NCBI GenBank assembly: GCA_030148025.1
Contig: JASBUG010000021.1
Span: forward strand, 1 to 64,000
Reading direction: 5' to 3'
Length of the DNA: 64,000 bases
DNA from: Flavobacteriaceae bacterium
GTDB taxonomy: Bacteria > Bacteroidota > Bacteroidia > Flavobacteriales > Flavobacteriaceae
Within the stretch, counting starts at the first letter, position 1; each line of letters opens with the position of its first letter. The position numbers and the translations under genes are program-made. Shown here one piece after another: positions 39,839-48,331 of this stretch. Below the pieces are notes generated by a model. That model worked only from the letters and a program-made list of their open reading frames with translations, ran no database searches and was not told where the DNA came from.

Positions 39839-40267
39839 ATGAAAAAAATAATCTTTTTAAGTCTTTTAATAAGTATTACATCATGCTCAAAACCTAACGA
39901 ACAGGAAGATAAAAAGGCTATTATAGAAGTACTTCGCATGCAAGAACAAAAATGGTCTAATCATGACATTGAAGGCTATATGGAAGGTTATTGGAAAAGT
40001 GATTCCTTGAAATTCTATGGCGCTAGTGGATTAACTTATGGGTGGCAAAAAACATTAGACAATTACAAGAAACGCTATCCTACAAAGGATCATACAGGCA
40101 CACTAAATTTTAAAGTAAATGATATTACTAGAATTAGTGATGACGCCTATTATGTAATGGGCGAATATCATTTAACTCGACCAATCGGAAATGCCAATGG
40201 TGTCTTTATGATCATCTTGAAAAAAATTGATGGTAAATGGAAGGTTGTAGCAGATACATCTTGCTAA
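39839..40267 (+). CDS. NTF2-like (DUF4440/SnoaL) lipoprotein
   Basis: A 142-residue protein with a lipoprotein signal (SITSC, Cys17) and a cone-shaped NTF2-like domain. The pattern is AIIEVLRMQEQKWSNHDIEG near the start, then YGWQKTLDNYKKRYP and a closing WKVVADTSC. The family includes many small ligand-binding proteins without known activity. It is 6 bp after galT and so probably the last gene of the operon. It ends directly against the convergent STAS-like gene. Confidence 0.82.
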   Translation: MKKIIFLSLLISITSCSKPNEQEDKKAIIEVLRMQEQKWSNHDIEGYMEGYWKSDSLKFYGASGLTYGWQKTLDNYKKRYPTKDHTGTLNFKVNDITRISDDAYYVMGEYHLTRPIGNANGVFMIILKKIDGKWKVVADTSC

Positions 40268-40546
40268 TTAAGCTGCATCATTCGATTCAAAGTGTTGATA
40301 TAATTCTTTACAACCCAAACCAATAATAGTCATCTTCTTTTTTTGGGAAAGAGCTTCATTATGTAAACTTGCTATAGCACGAACACCATCACGATCAATA
40401 CCTCTTAAACCTTCTATATTTATAGTTAAGTGTTCAAGTTTTTCGAACACATTCTTAAATGTATGCTGAAATGTATTAAGGTTTTTTTTGGTAAGATGCC
40501 CAACAATCTTGTAGCAATTGTCACAATTTGAAATTTCCAGTACCAT
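40268..40546 (-). CDS. Small STAS-like protein
   Basis: A 92-residue cytoplasmic protein with the alternating strand/helix pattern of STAS domains. It has a central strand LTINIEGLRGIDRDGVRAIASLH, where anti-sigma antagonists have the phosphorylatable serine region, and a final KMTIIGLGCKELYQHF. The equivalent position reads G-I-D-R-D rather than a clear D-S, so classical phosphorylation control is doubtful. Function unknown; the family call is moderate. Confidence 0.6.
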   Translation of the reverse strand: MVLEISNCDNCYKIVGHLTKKNLNTFQHTFKNVFEKLEHLTINIEGLRGIDRDGVRAIASLHNEALSQKKKMTIIGLGCKELYQHFESNDAA

Positions 40547-40631
40547 GGTTAGATGTTAATAATTATAAAAAGCGCTGAAAATCAAATATTTACCAAATAT
40601 CGCGATTTTTTTTTTAACTAAAAAGCATTTT

Positions 40632-40659
40632 TTGATAAAAGAACTAAACATTAGTTTTG
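40632..40659 (+). promoter_or_regulatory. Promoter of the GNAT gene
   Basis: TTG at 40632-40634, a 17-bp spacer, and TAGTTTTG at 40652-40659. Initiation is expected near 40665, about 30 nt before ATG 40695, which argues against any earlier start. Confidence 0.6.
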
Positions 40660-40694
40660 TAATAAGTTCAATACAAACTATTTACCTTTTCATT

Positions 40695-41168
40695 ATGCTT
40701 CCAATTGTTAGACTTGCAACATTAGAGGATATCCCTATTTTATTAGAATTTGAACAAGGACTTATTAAAGCTGAACGACCAATGGATCCAACTATAAAGG
40801 ATGGAAACATTAGTTATTACAGTATATCAGATTTTATTAAAAATGACGATTCTGATGTTTATGTTGTTGAAATTGATAATTCACTAGTTGCTTCAGGTTA
40901 TGCTAGAATAAAACCAGACAGACACTACCTTAAACACGATAAAATTGGGTATTTAGGTTTTATGTTTGTTCCAGAAGAACATCGTGGAAATGGATACAAT
41001 AAGCTTATAATGGATGCTTTATTAAAATGGTGTAAAGCAAGACACATCTATGAAATAAGGTTAGATGTATATGATGTTAATACCTCAGCAATTCGAGCTT
41101 ATGAAAAAGCAGGATTAAAAAAACATATGATAAATATGCGAATGAATATTGAAGATATGGAAATCTAA
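40695..41168 (+). CDS. GNAT family N-acetyltransferase
   Basis: A 157-residue GNAT protein. I chose ATG 40695 (MLPIVRLATLEDI), where the fold starts and which follows a good promoter. The acetyl-CoA-binding segment is IGYLGFMFVPEEHRGNGYNK (motif A, R/Q-x-x-G-x-G/A type), followed by RLDVYDVNTSAIRAYEKAGL. The substrate is unknown. The stop codon overlaps that of the convergent M24 gene by 3 bp. Confidence 0.87.
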   Translation: MLPIVRLATLEDIPILLEFEQGLIKAERPMDPTIKDGNISYYSISDFIKNDDSDVYVVEIDNSLVASGYARIKPDRHYLKHDKIGYLGFMFVPEEHRGNGYNKLIMDALLKWCKARHIYEIRLDVYDVNTSAIRAYEKAGLKKHMINMRMNIEDMEI

Positions 41169-42391
41169 CTTCCTAAAGTTATTCCAAAAGGATCTTCAAT
41201 AGTATGCATTGGGTCAGTAAACCACTTTGGTCCTTCATTAGTCATATAAATATGATCTTCATGGCGAATTCCAAATTTGTTTGGCACACAAATCATAGGT
41301 TCATTACTAAAGGTCATTCCCTCTTTTAAAACAGTATCGTTATTTTTAACTATATAAGGCCATTCGTGAATATCTAAACCAATACCATGACCTGTACGAT
41401 GTGGTAACCCTGGAAGTTCATAATCGCCACTTAACCCTTGAGATGATAACACCACCCTTGATGCATCATCTACAGAACCACAAGTAGCACCCAATTGTGA
41501 AGCTTTAAAAGCAGCTAGTTGTGTTTCTTTTTCAATATCCCAAATACGTCTTTGCTCTTCACTAGCATCTCCATATACATAAGTTCTAGTAATATCTGAA
41601 ATGTAATCATGAATCACACATCCTGTATCAATAAGCACTACTTCACCTTCTTCTAAATTTTTAGGTGATTTTACACCATGAGGGAAAGACGAATCTACTC
41701 CAAATAATACAATACAAAAATATGATCCTGCCGTTGCTCCATGGCGCTTATGAGCTTCGTGAATAAAACCTGTTACCTCTTTAGCACTTATTCCTGGATA
41801 TAAAATTCTAGCAGCAGCCTTTTGAACTTCTAAGGTAATGTTCATAGCGTGTTGCATGATTGCAATTTCTGCATCAGATTTTATCATTCTGCATCCTGCT
41901 GTAATTGGTTTAGCATCTACTAAATTCAGGTTACTGTTTGCTTGTTTTATACCGTTTGTAACAAAAAAAGGCGTAGCTTCATCTATGTAAACATTTCCTT
42001 CAGCAATATGTTTTTCAGAAAGTATGTTGCTAAATAACTCATATGGACTTTCATGTTCTTCCCAACATCTAACAGTTCCTTCAACTAACATAAAGTCTAG
42101 AATAGTTCCTTCTTCAAATTTAGGAGCAATGTATTCTAAGGTTCCATCTTGAAAAAGAATAGCTCCAACCATACGCTCACTAGAATTCCAACGCATTCCT
42201 GTAAAATAATACAAATTAGTCCCTGCATGTAAATACATTACTGAAACACCTTGTTCTTGCATCATTTTTGATGCTTTGTTTATTCGTGCTTGAAATTCTT
42301 CCTTTTGAATTGGTTTTACTAAATGCGCTGTTGGTTTTATAGCTGCTAATTCAGCTTCTATAGTTGAACCTCCTATTCCGTATGTTTTCAT
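41165..42391 (-). CDS. M24 family Xaa-Pro peptidase (prolidase-like)
   Basis: A 408-residue pita-bread metallopeptidase, probably cytoplasmic. A creatinase-type N-domain (about 25-160) precedes the catalytic domain. The metal ligands lie in LIDTGCVIHDYISDITRTY (two Asp), HRTGHGIGLDIHEWP (His), FSNEPMICVP (Glu) and RHEDHIYMT (Glu). Such enzymes split Xaa-Pro dipeptides or remove N-terminal Xaa before proline. It is the last gene of a minus-strand run for hydroxyproline breakdown, 8 bp after the next M24 gene. That fits a role in freeing proline and hydroxyproline. Confidence 0.9.
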   Translation of the reverse strand: MKTYGIGGSTIEAELAAIKPTAHLVKPIQKEEFQARINKASKMMQEQGVSVMYLHAGTNLYYFTGMRWNSSERMVGAILFQDGTLEYIAPKFEEGTILDFMLVEGTVRCWEEHESPYELFSNILSEKHIAEGNVYIDEATPFFVTNGIKQANSNLNLVDAKPITAGCRMIKSDAEIAIMQHAMNITLEVQKAAARILYPGISAKEVTGFIHEAHKRHGATAGSYFCIVLFGVDSSFPHGVKSPKNLEEGEVVLIDTGCVIHDYISDITRTYVYGDASEEQRRIWDIEKETQLAAFKASQLGATCGSVDDASRVVLSSQGLSGDYELPGLPHRTGHGIGLDIHEWPYIVKNNDTVLKEGMTFSNEPMICVPNKFGIRHEDHIYMTNEGPKWFTDPMHTIEDPFGITLGS

Positions 42392-42399
42392 GAATTATA

Positions 42400-43692
42400 T
42401 TAATTATTCATTAATGATTCTATCTCTTCAATTTCAATTGGCATCGCTTCAGTAAGATTGACATTACCATCTTTAGTTATTAGGTAATCGTTCTCTAATC
42501 TGCAACCTATGCCTTCTTCAGGAATATAAATTCCAGGTTCGCAAGTAAACACCATGCCTTCTTCTATGGTTCTTGAATATAAACCAACGTCGTGCACATC
42601 TAAGCCTAAATGATGCGCTGTTCCATGCATAAAATATTTTTTATATAATGGCTTCTTAGGATCCTGTTTAGCAACCTCATCTGCATTTAGTAATCCTAAT
42701 TTTATTAATTGAGTTTCAACTAAACTTGCCATTTGCTTTTCGTAATCAGCATGTGGAGTTCCTGGTTTTAGAAGCTTACTACCTTCTTTTAGGCAATGTA
42801 ATACAGCTTTATAAACTTCTTTTTGTCTTTCTGTAAACTTTCCATTCACAGGAATGCATCTGGTTGTATCACTATTGTAATTTGCATAACATACTCCAAA
42901 ATCCAACAAGATCATGTCACCATCTTTGCACACATCATCATTAGTATTATAGTGTAAAACACAAGCATTTTTACCAGAAGCTACTATAGGCTTAAATGCG
43001 TGACGTGTACCTCCAGACTTAGTAAGTTCATACGTGAGTTCAGCCTCTAACTCGTATTCTTTCATATTAGGCTTGCAAGCACTTAATACACGTTTAAAGC
43101 CTTCAACACTTATATTGGCTGCTTTTTGTATTTGCGCTACTTCTTCATCAGATTTTATTGGACGTAAATCTCTGGTAATTTTAGCAGCTCTATAATATTC
43201 ATGTAATGGATATTTTTGCTTGCACCATTTGATCATTCTATCTTGCTGAGTTTCCTGATCTTTAGTAACTCTCTTAAGATGCTCGTTATGCCCAAGATAA
43301 AATCCATCAGCTTCAAAGGCCATATATTGGAGTAAGGTCTCAAATTCACTATTCCATTCTACTCTTTCAATTCCTGAAACTTCAGTAGCTTGTTCTTTAG
43401 TAAGCTTTTCTCCGTCCCAAATTTTTATATGCTCATTGGTTTCTCTTACGAATAATATAGCGCGATTTTCCTCTTTGTAAGCATCAGGATATAATACTAA
43501 AATGGTATCCTCCTGATCAATTCCGCTTAAATAAAATAAATCGTTGTTTTGGGTAAAACCCATAACATCATCTGCATTATTATGCTTTACATCATTTGAC
43601 GTTAAAATGGCTATGGTATTAGGCTTCATTTGAGCCTCAAAGTTCTTTCTATTCTTTATAAAAAGTGAATTTGATATTAGATTGTAACGCAT
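42400..43692 (-). CDS. M24B Xaa-Pro aminopeptidase (aminopeptidase P)
   Basis: A 430-residue aminopeptidase P. The N-terminal AMP_N domain (about 1-140) begins RYNLISNSLFIKNRKNFEAQ. The catalytic domain has ligands in LDFGVCYANYNSDTTRC (two Asp), FMHGTAHHLGLDVHD (His), FTCEPGIYIP (Glu) and GCRLENDYLIT (Glu). It removes the first residue of peptides whose second residue is proline. The two M24 genes are adjacent and spaced 2-8 bp from each other and the FAD oxidoreductase gene, so they are coexpressed with hydroxyproline catabolism. Confidence 0.92.
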   Translation of the reverse strand: MRYNLISNSLFIKNRKNFEAQMKPNTIAILTSNDVKHNNADDVMGFTQNNDLFYLSGIDQEDTILVLYPDAYKEENRAILFVRETNEHIKIWDGEKLTKEQATEVSGIERVEWNSEFETLLQYMAFEADGFYLGHNEHLKRVTKDQETQQDRMIKWCKQKYPLHEYYRAAKITRDLRPIKSDEEVAQIQKAANISVEGFKRVLSACKPNMKEYELEAELTYELTKSGGTRHAFKPIVASGKNACVLHYNTNDDVCKDGDMILLDFGVCYANYNSDTTRCIPVNGKFTERQKEVYKAVLHCLKEGSKLLKPGTPHADYEKQMASLVETQLIKLGLLNADEVAKQDPKKPLYKKYFMHGTAHHLGLDVHDVGLYSRTIEEGMVFTCEPGIYIPEEGIGCRLENDYLITKDGNVNLTEAMPIEIEEIESLMNN

Positions 43693-43694
43693 AA

Positions 43695-44939
43695 TTAAAA
43701 TTTTCTGTCTGGACTATAAGCTTCTAAACTTAACGAAGGTTTTTGTTCTGAAATAATTTCAGACACTAATTTTCCTGTTGCTGGAGCCATACTCCAACCC
43801 ATCATGGCATGACCTGCGGCTATTGTAAGATTGTTGCATTTTCTGGATTTACCAATAAATGGCATTCCATCAGGAGATACAGGACGCAATCCACATTCTG
43901 CTTTGTTCTTTTCTTCTTCGGTTATTTCAACAGTTGGATAATAGCGCTTTACAGCATCAGCAATAGCATTTACACGAACTTTGTTGATATTATGATTAAT
44001 ACCCGCAATTTCCATTGTTCCTGCAAAACGTGTAAATCCATTCATTGGTGTTATCGCTGCCTTTGCTTCACATAATATAGAAGGTATCGTTATTCCAGTT
44101 TCTTTTTCGGTGTTAATTCTATATCCTTTTCCTGCTTGTAGTAATAGTTTTATCCCTAATTTTTTGCTTAAGAAATCTGACCAAGCTCCTGCTGCCAAAA
44201 CAAACTCATCTGCTTGAATAGTTTGCTTATCTGTTTTTATAGCAGTTATGGTATTATTTGAAACTTCAACATCTACAACTTTTTCATTGGTAAAAAAAGT
44301 TACTCCAGCATTTTTTAAATACGTTTTCATGTTACTCATGAATTCACCAGGAGTTGTATGCTGATCGCATTCAAAATAAGCTGCTCCAATAGCATCAATC
44401 TCTACATTAGGCTCCATTTTTTTTATCTCTTCAGCATTAACCTCCCAAGCCGATAAACCTAATTCATTTGCCATTTTTGCTGTATGTACTTCTTCTTCCA
44501 GAACTTTTTCAGTTTGACATAACATAAAAAGACCTTTCTTCTCGTAATGCGAATTGAAATTTTCAGAAGTTATAATATCATCAAACAATTCCTGACTTAA
44601 CACAGCTATATCTCTAATTATGGGAGCTGATTTATTAACATGTTTTTGAGTACATGATTTGTTAAAAGCCCATGTCCATTTAAGAAAATCCAGATCTAAC
44701 CTAGGCTTGATATACAAAGGACTTGTTGGATTAAACATCCATTTTAACCCTTTTTTCATCACTCCTGGAGCCGACAATGGAATAATGTGACTAGGTGACA
44801 AATAACCTGCATTCACATACGATGCGCCTCTGTCTAAATTTGACTGATCTACTATGGTAACTTTATTTCCTTCTTTTTGAAGATAGTAAGCCGAACATAA
44901 TCCTATGATTCCGCCTCCAATTACGACTACATTTTTCAA
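43695..44939 (-). CDS. FAD-dependent D-amino acid oxidase family, probable cis-4-hydroxy-D-proline dehydrogenase
   Basis: A 414-residue DAO-family flavoprotein. The FAD loop is at the N-terminus (VVVIGGGIIGLCSAYYLQKE), then SYVNAGYLSPSHIIPL, EFVLAAGAWSD and the closing ECGLRPVSPDGMPFIG with ITIAAGHAMMGWSMAP-like residues. DadA-like members oxidise D-amino acids with transfer to the respiratory chain. In 4-hydroxyproline pathways this family oxidises cis-4-hydroxy-D-proline, the epimerase product, to pyrroline-4-hydroxy-2-carboxylate. The epimerase, deaminase and semialdehyde dehydrogenase genes are all in the same run, which supports that substrate. Confidence 0.87.
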   Translation of the reverse strand: MKNVVVIGGGIIGLCSAYYLQKEGNKVTIVDQSNLDRGASYVNAGYLSPSHIIPLSAPGVMKKGLKWMFNPTSPLYIKPRLDLDFLKWTWAFNKSCTQKHVNKSAPIIRDIAVLSQELFDDIITSENFNSHYEKKGLFMLCQTEKVLEEEVHTAKMANELGLSAWEVNAEEIKKMEPNVEIDAIGAAYFECDQHTTPGEFMSNMKTYLKNAGVTFFTNEKVVDVEVSNNTITAIKTDKQTIQADEFVLAAGAWSDFLSKKLGIKLLLQAGKGYRINTEKETGITIPSILCEAKAAITPMNGFTRFAGTMEIAGINHNINKVRVNAIADAVKRYYPTVEITEEEKNKAECGLRPVSPDGMPFIGKSRKCNNLTIAAGHAMMGWSMAPATGKLVSEIISEQKPSLSLEAYSPDRKF

Positions 44940-44977
44940 TGAATAAACAATTAGTTGGTTTGTTATACAATATTAGT

Positions 44978-47236
44978 TTATTTCCATTTAAAATCCCATA
45001 TAGGTTTTGCTCCTAAAAGATGTTCAACAAAATAATTCCAACGTTTTTTCATAAAGTACTTTCTATGATCTCCAGTATAACCATGGCGCTGACTTGGAAA
45101 TATCACTAAATCAAAATCTTTATCTGCCTTTATTAAAGCTTCGGCCAATTTAAACGTTGCTGATGGATTTACATTATCATCAATACCACCATGTGTTAAT
45201 AATAGTTTCCCTTTTAAGTTTGCAGCATTGGTAACATTAGAAACTTCGTGATACGTTTCATCTACAGGCCAACCTTGGTACATTTCTGGCCACCAAGCCT
45301 TTTCCATTCTAAAATCATGATCTGCAGAACTTGCTACACCCACTTTATAAAAATCAGGAAATGCTAACAGTGCTCTACCAGTATCGAAACCACCAGCAGA
45401 ATGTCCATAAATTCCAACTTTGTCAATATCTATCCAAGAATACGTTTTTGCCAAATGTTTTATAGCAAGTACATGATCTTCTAGGTTATTACCCATATTC
45501 TTATACGAATGATCATGAAACTCTTTAGAACGTCCCGAAGTACCTAATCCATCAATTCTAACAACAATAAAACCTAATTCTGCTAAAGACTGATTACTAA
45601 AAACACCATCGAAAGATTTTGGAAAACGTTGTGTATGCGGTCCTGTGTAAGTAGCATCTACAATTGGATAAGATTTGCTCGAATCAAAATCTGTAGGCTT
45701 CCAAAAAGCTCCATAAATAGTTGTTTTACCATCTTTAGCAGTTAATGAAAATGCTTCTGGTGCCGACCATCCTTCTGGGGTTGCCAGAGACACATTAGCA
45801 GTAGTTAATTGCGCTACAATTTTACCTGATCTTGACTCTCTTAAAACAGTTTTAGTTGGTGTACTAATGTTTGAATAGTTATCTACAAAGTATTTTCCAT
45901 TTTCAGAAAAACTAACACGATGATGTACTTTTTCTGGTGTAAGTAATGTTTCTTTCCCTTTAAAGGTCACTTTATACAATTGTTGGTGATAAGGGTTATT
46001 ACCTACTTCTTTCCCAGAGCCTAAAAAGTAGATTGTTTCATTATCTTCATCGATATATTCAATGTCATTTACGTAGTAATTTCCACTTGTAAGTTGCTTT
46101 ACTGCATTTGTTTTAAGGTCTAACATATGAAGTTGTCTCCAGCCTGATCGCTCTGATAAAAAGATAATTTTTTGTTTATCTTCTAAGGCACGATACTCAA
46201 AATTGTCTATTCCTGTATTACTAGTTTCTTCTATTAAAGTGCGTTCTGTATTTGTATTTAGATCAACCAACTTCACCGTTTCCTTCAAATATCCTCTATC
46301 AGAATAACTTGCAAAAAGCTTTCCTGATGCTTCGGCAAAACCAGCAGACACAGAATTAATATGTGTCCCTGTTGGCAAGCTTGTTTTTACTTCTTTTTTA
46401 GTAGTAACATTATAAAACACAGGCGTTATATGAACCATTGTTGTATCTCCTGGCGAACCTCGATAATAAGACAGTAATTTTGGCTTGTACAACGAATCTA
46501 TACTCCAATCCAGTAAATACATTTTTTCTGCATTTCTAGTATCTACAATGCTAGTTGAAATCCATTTAGAATCTTCAGACCAATTCACATAAAAACGTTT
46601 TGGACGCTCGCCATTTTCACCTTCCATTTTATCGTACCAACCATACCAAGAAGCATATTCAAATCCGAGTTGCCCATCAAAACTCAATTGATGTTCTTCA
46701 TTAGTTTCGGTAGATTTAATAAACAGATTATATTCTTTAGAATAGGCAATCCATTTTCCGTCAGGCGACTTGCTTTCATGCGGATTAGTCTCTTCCTTTT
46801 TTTCTTCAGCAACTTCTAAAAGCTCATAAGTCTTAAGATTTAAGGCATATTTTTGTCGGTTAGCCACAATAGTCATATTTTCATTTTCCGTAGGTTCAGC
46901 ACTTGAAATACTAATGGCGTTCGCCTTGACTTCTTTAGATGTAATATCACTTAATGCAGCTGCTAATTTTTCATGATCGAATAATGCAGTTACTTTTTTC
47001 TTCTTGAAGTCAATAGTTTTATAAGCTTTTCCCTCATTACTATAATCAACAAACCACAAACCAGAACCATCCTCAAACCAATTTATAGAAGTATGTAAAT
47101 TAAAAGCCGTTTTATTGTTGTAGTTATCGTACATAAAACTCACCGCACGTTTGTAATTATCTTGCGTGAGTTGTTGTGCCTGGAGAAACATTACTCCAAA
47201 ACAAAAAAAGATTAGTGCATTACAAAACTGTTTCAT
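44978..47236 (-). CDS. S9 family dipeptidyl peptidase (DPP IV-like), exported
   Basis: A 752-residue S9 enzyme with a Sec signal peptide (about 1-21, ending FLQAQQ). A beta-propeller (about 60-460) precedes a hydrolase domain. The nucleophile is in YGHSAGG (Ser near 613), the aspartate in HGGIDDNVNPS and the histidine in SQRHGYTGDH. It resembles the lipoprotein S9 enzyme at 522-2855 but differs in signal type. Placed inside the hydroxyproline run, between the oxidase and epimerase genes, it probably trims Xaa-Pro or Xaa-Hyp dipeptides in the periplasm. Confidence 0.9.
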   Translation of the reverse strand: MKQFCNALIFFCFGVMFLQAQQLTQDNYKRAVSFMYDNYNNKTAFNLHTSINWFEDGSGLWFVDYSNEGKAYKTIDFKKKKVTALFDHEKLAAALSDITSKEVKANAISISSAEPTENENMTIVANRQKYALNLKTYELLEVAEEKKEETNPHESKSPDGKWIAYSKEYNLFIKSTETNEEHQLSFDGQLGFEYASWYGWYDKMEGENGERPKRFYVNWSEDSKWISTSIVDTRNAEKMYLLDWSIDSLYKPKLLSYYRGSPGDTTMVHITPVFYNVTTKKEVKTSLPTGTHINSVSAGFAEASGKLFASYSDRGYLKETVKLVDLNTNTERTLIEETSNTGIDNFEYRALEDKQKIIFLSERSGWRQLHMLDLKTNAVKQLTSGNYYVNDIEYIDEDNETIYFLGSGKEVGNNPYHQQLYKVTFKGKETLLTPEKVHHRVSFSENGKYFVDNYSNISTPTKTVLRESRSGKIVAQLTTANVSLATPEGWSAPEAFSLTAKDGKTTIYGAFWKPTDFDSSKSYPIVDATYTGPHTQRFPKSFDGVFSNQSLAELGFIVVRIDGLGTSGRSKEFHDHSYKNMGNNLEDHVLAIKHLAKTYSWIDIDKVGIYGHSAGGFDTGRALLAFPDFYKVGVASSADHDFRMEKAWWPEMYQGWPVDETYHEVSNVTNAANLKGKLLLTHGGIDDNVNPSATFKLAEALIKADKDFDLVIFPSQRHGYTGDHRKYFMKKRWNYFVEHLLGAKPIWDFKWK

Positions 47237-47266
47237 GTTTTCGTTTTTTTTGATTGTTAAAAAGTA

Positions 47267-47278
47267 GTTCTTAAGAAC
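47267..47278. promoter_or_regulatory. 12-bp palindrome upstream of the S9 gene
   Basis: GTTCTTAAGAAC is a perfect palindrome in the 84-bp gap between the epimerase and S9 genes. It could be an operator for an internal promoter; evidence is limited to symmetry and position. Confidence 0.25.
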
Positions 47279-47320
47279 CTATCATAGCTTTTTTTAAGCC
47301 CAATAAATATTAGACGTGAT

Positions 47321-48331
47321 TTAAATCACCTGAAATCCATGTGCATATGGATCGTCTTCATCGTCAATAACAATGTTGTTATATCCATACACTTTTGCCC
47401 AACCCTGAATACTAGGAACAATAGCTATTTTACCATCTAAAGTCGTCTCTTCTTCGATACGACCAATAAACTTAGAACCAATAAAGCTCTCATGGATAAA
47501 CTCTTCTCCCTTTTTAAGTTTTCCTTTTGCATGTAATTGCGCTATTCTCGCCGATGTCCCAGTTCCGCAAGGGGAACGATCAATCGCCTTATCACCATAG
47601 AATACCGCATTTCTTCCTGATGAAGTAGGATCTAAAGGCTCTCCCGTCCATAACATGTGTGATACATCTCTAATGGTATCGTTTTCTGGATGGATAAACA
47701 TATCTGGATACTTCTCGTTAATTTTTTTACGAGCTTCCTGAGAGAGACGAATAATCTCTGAAGCCGTGTATTTATGAACGCCTTCAAAATTTTGTTGAGG
47801 ATCTACAATCGCATAATAATTTCCACCATAAGATACATCAAACGTAATTTCACCAAGATCATTTAACTCTACTGTTAGTCCTTCGGCAGCTAAATAACTC
47901 TTTACATTGGTTAGTTTTACCCAGTCAACTTTCTTTCCTGTTTGCTGATATTCAATTTGCACTAAACCAGCAGGTGCTTCCATTCTAATCTTACCCGGGA
48001 TTTTAGGTGTTACCAAACCTTCTTCTACTGCTATAGTAATGGTTCCTATGGTTCCGTGTCCACACATTGGCAAACAACCCGATGTTTCAATAAATAATAT
48101 GCCAAAATCGTTTTCCGGATCATGAGGGGGAAATAATATTGACCCGCTCATCATATCATGTCCACGTGGCTCAAACATAAGCCCTTTTCGTATCCAGTCG
48201 TATTCTTTCAAAAAGTGCTGACGCTTTTCACTCATATTAGCGCCTTCTAAATTTGGCCCTCCACCTGCAACCACTCTAACAGGGTTTCCACAGGTGTGGG
48301 CATCCACACAAAAAAATGTTTTTCTACTCAT
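47321..48331 (-). CDS. Proline racemase family, probable 4-hydroxyproline 2-epimerase
   Basis: A 336-residue member with both catalytic cysteines: MCGHG (Cys90) and SPCGTG (Cys255). The Cys/Cys pair is that of proline racemases and 4-hydroxyproline epimerases. The neighbours encode the downstream steps, so inversion of trans-4-hydroxy-L-proline to cis-4-hydroxy-D-proline is the likely reaction. It overlaps the DUF885 gene start side by 8 bp. It contrasts with the Cys/Thr paralogue at 12098-13165, showing two different hydroxyproline activities in one window. Confidence 0.92.
   Translation of the reverse strand: MSRKTFFCVDAHTCGNPVRVVAGGGPNLEGANMSEKRQHFLKEYDWIRKGLMFEPRGHDMMSGSILFPPHDPENDFGILFIETSGCLPMCGHGTIGTITIAVEEGLVTPKIPGKIRMEAPAGLVQIEYQQTGKKVDWVKLTNVKSYLAAEGLTVELNDLGEITFDVSYGGNYYAIVDPQQNFEGVHKYTASEIIRLSQEARKKINEKYPDMFIHPENDTIRDVSHMLWTGEPLDPTSSGRNAVFYGDKAIDRSPCGTGTSARIAQLHAKGKLKKGEEFIHESFIGSKFIGRIEEETTLDGKIAIVPSIQGWAKVYGYNNIVIDDEDDPYAHGFQVI

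Noticed and set aside
40632-40694. Longer GNAT protein from TTG 40632
   Set aside because: That TTG is the -33 element of a good promoter whose start site lies downstream; the GNAT fold begins at ATG 40695.
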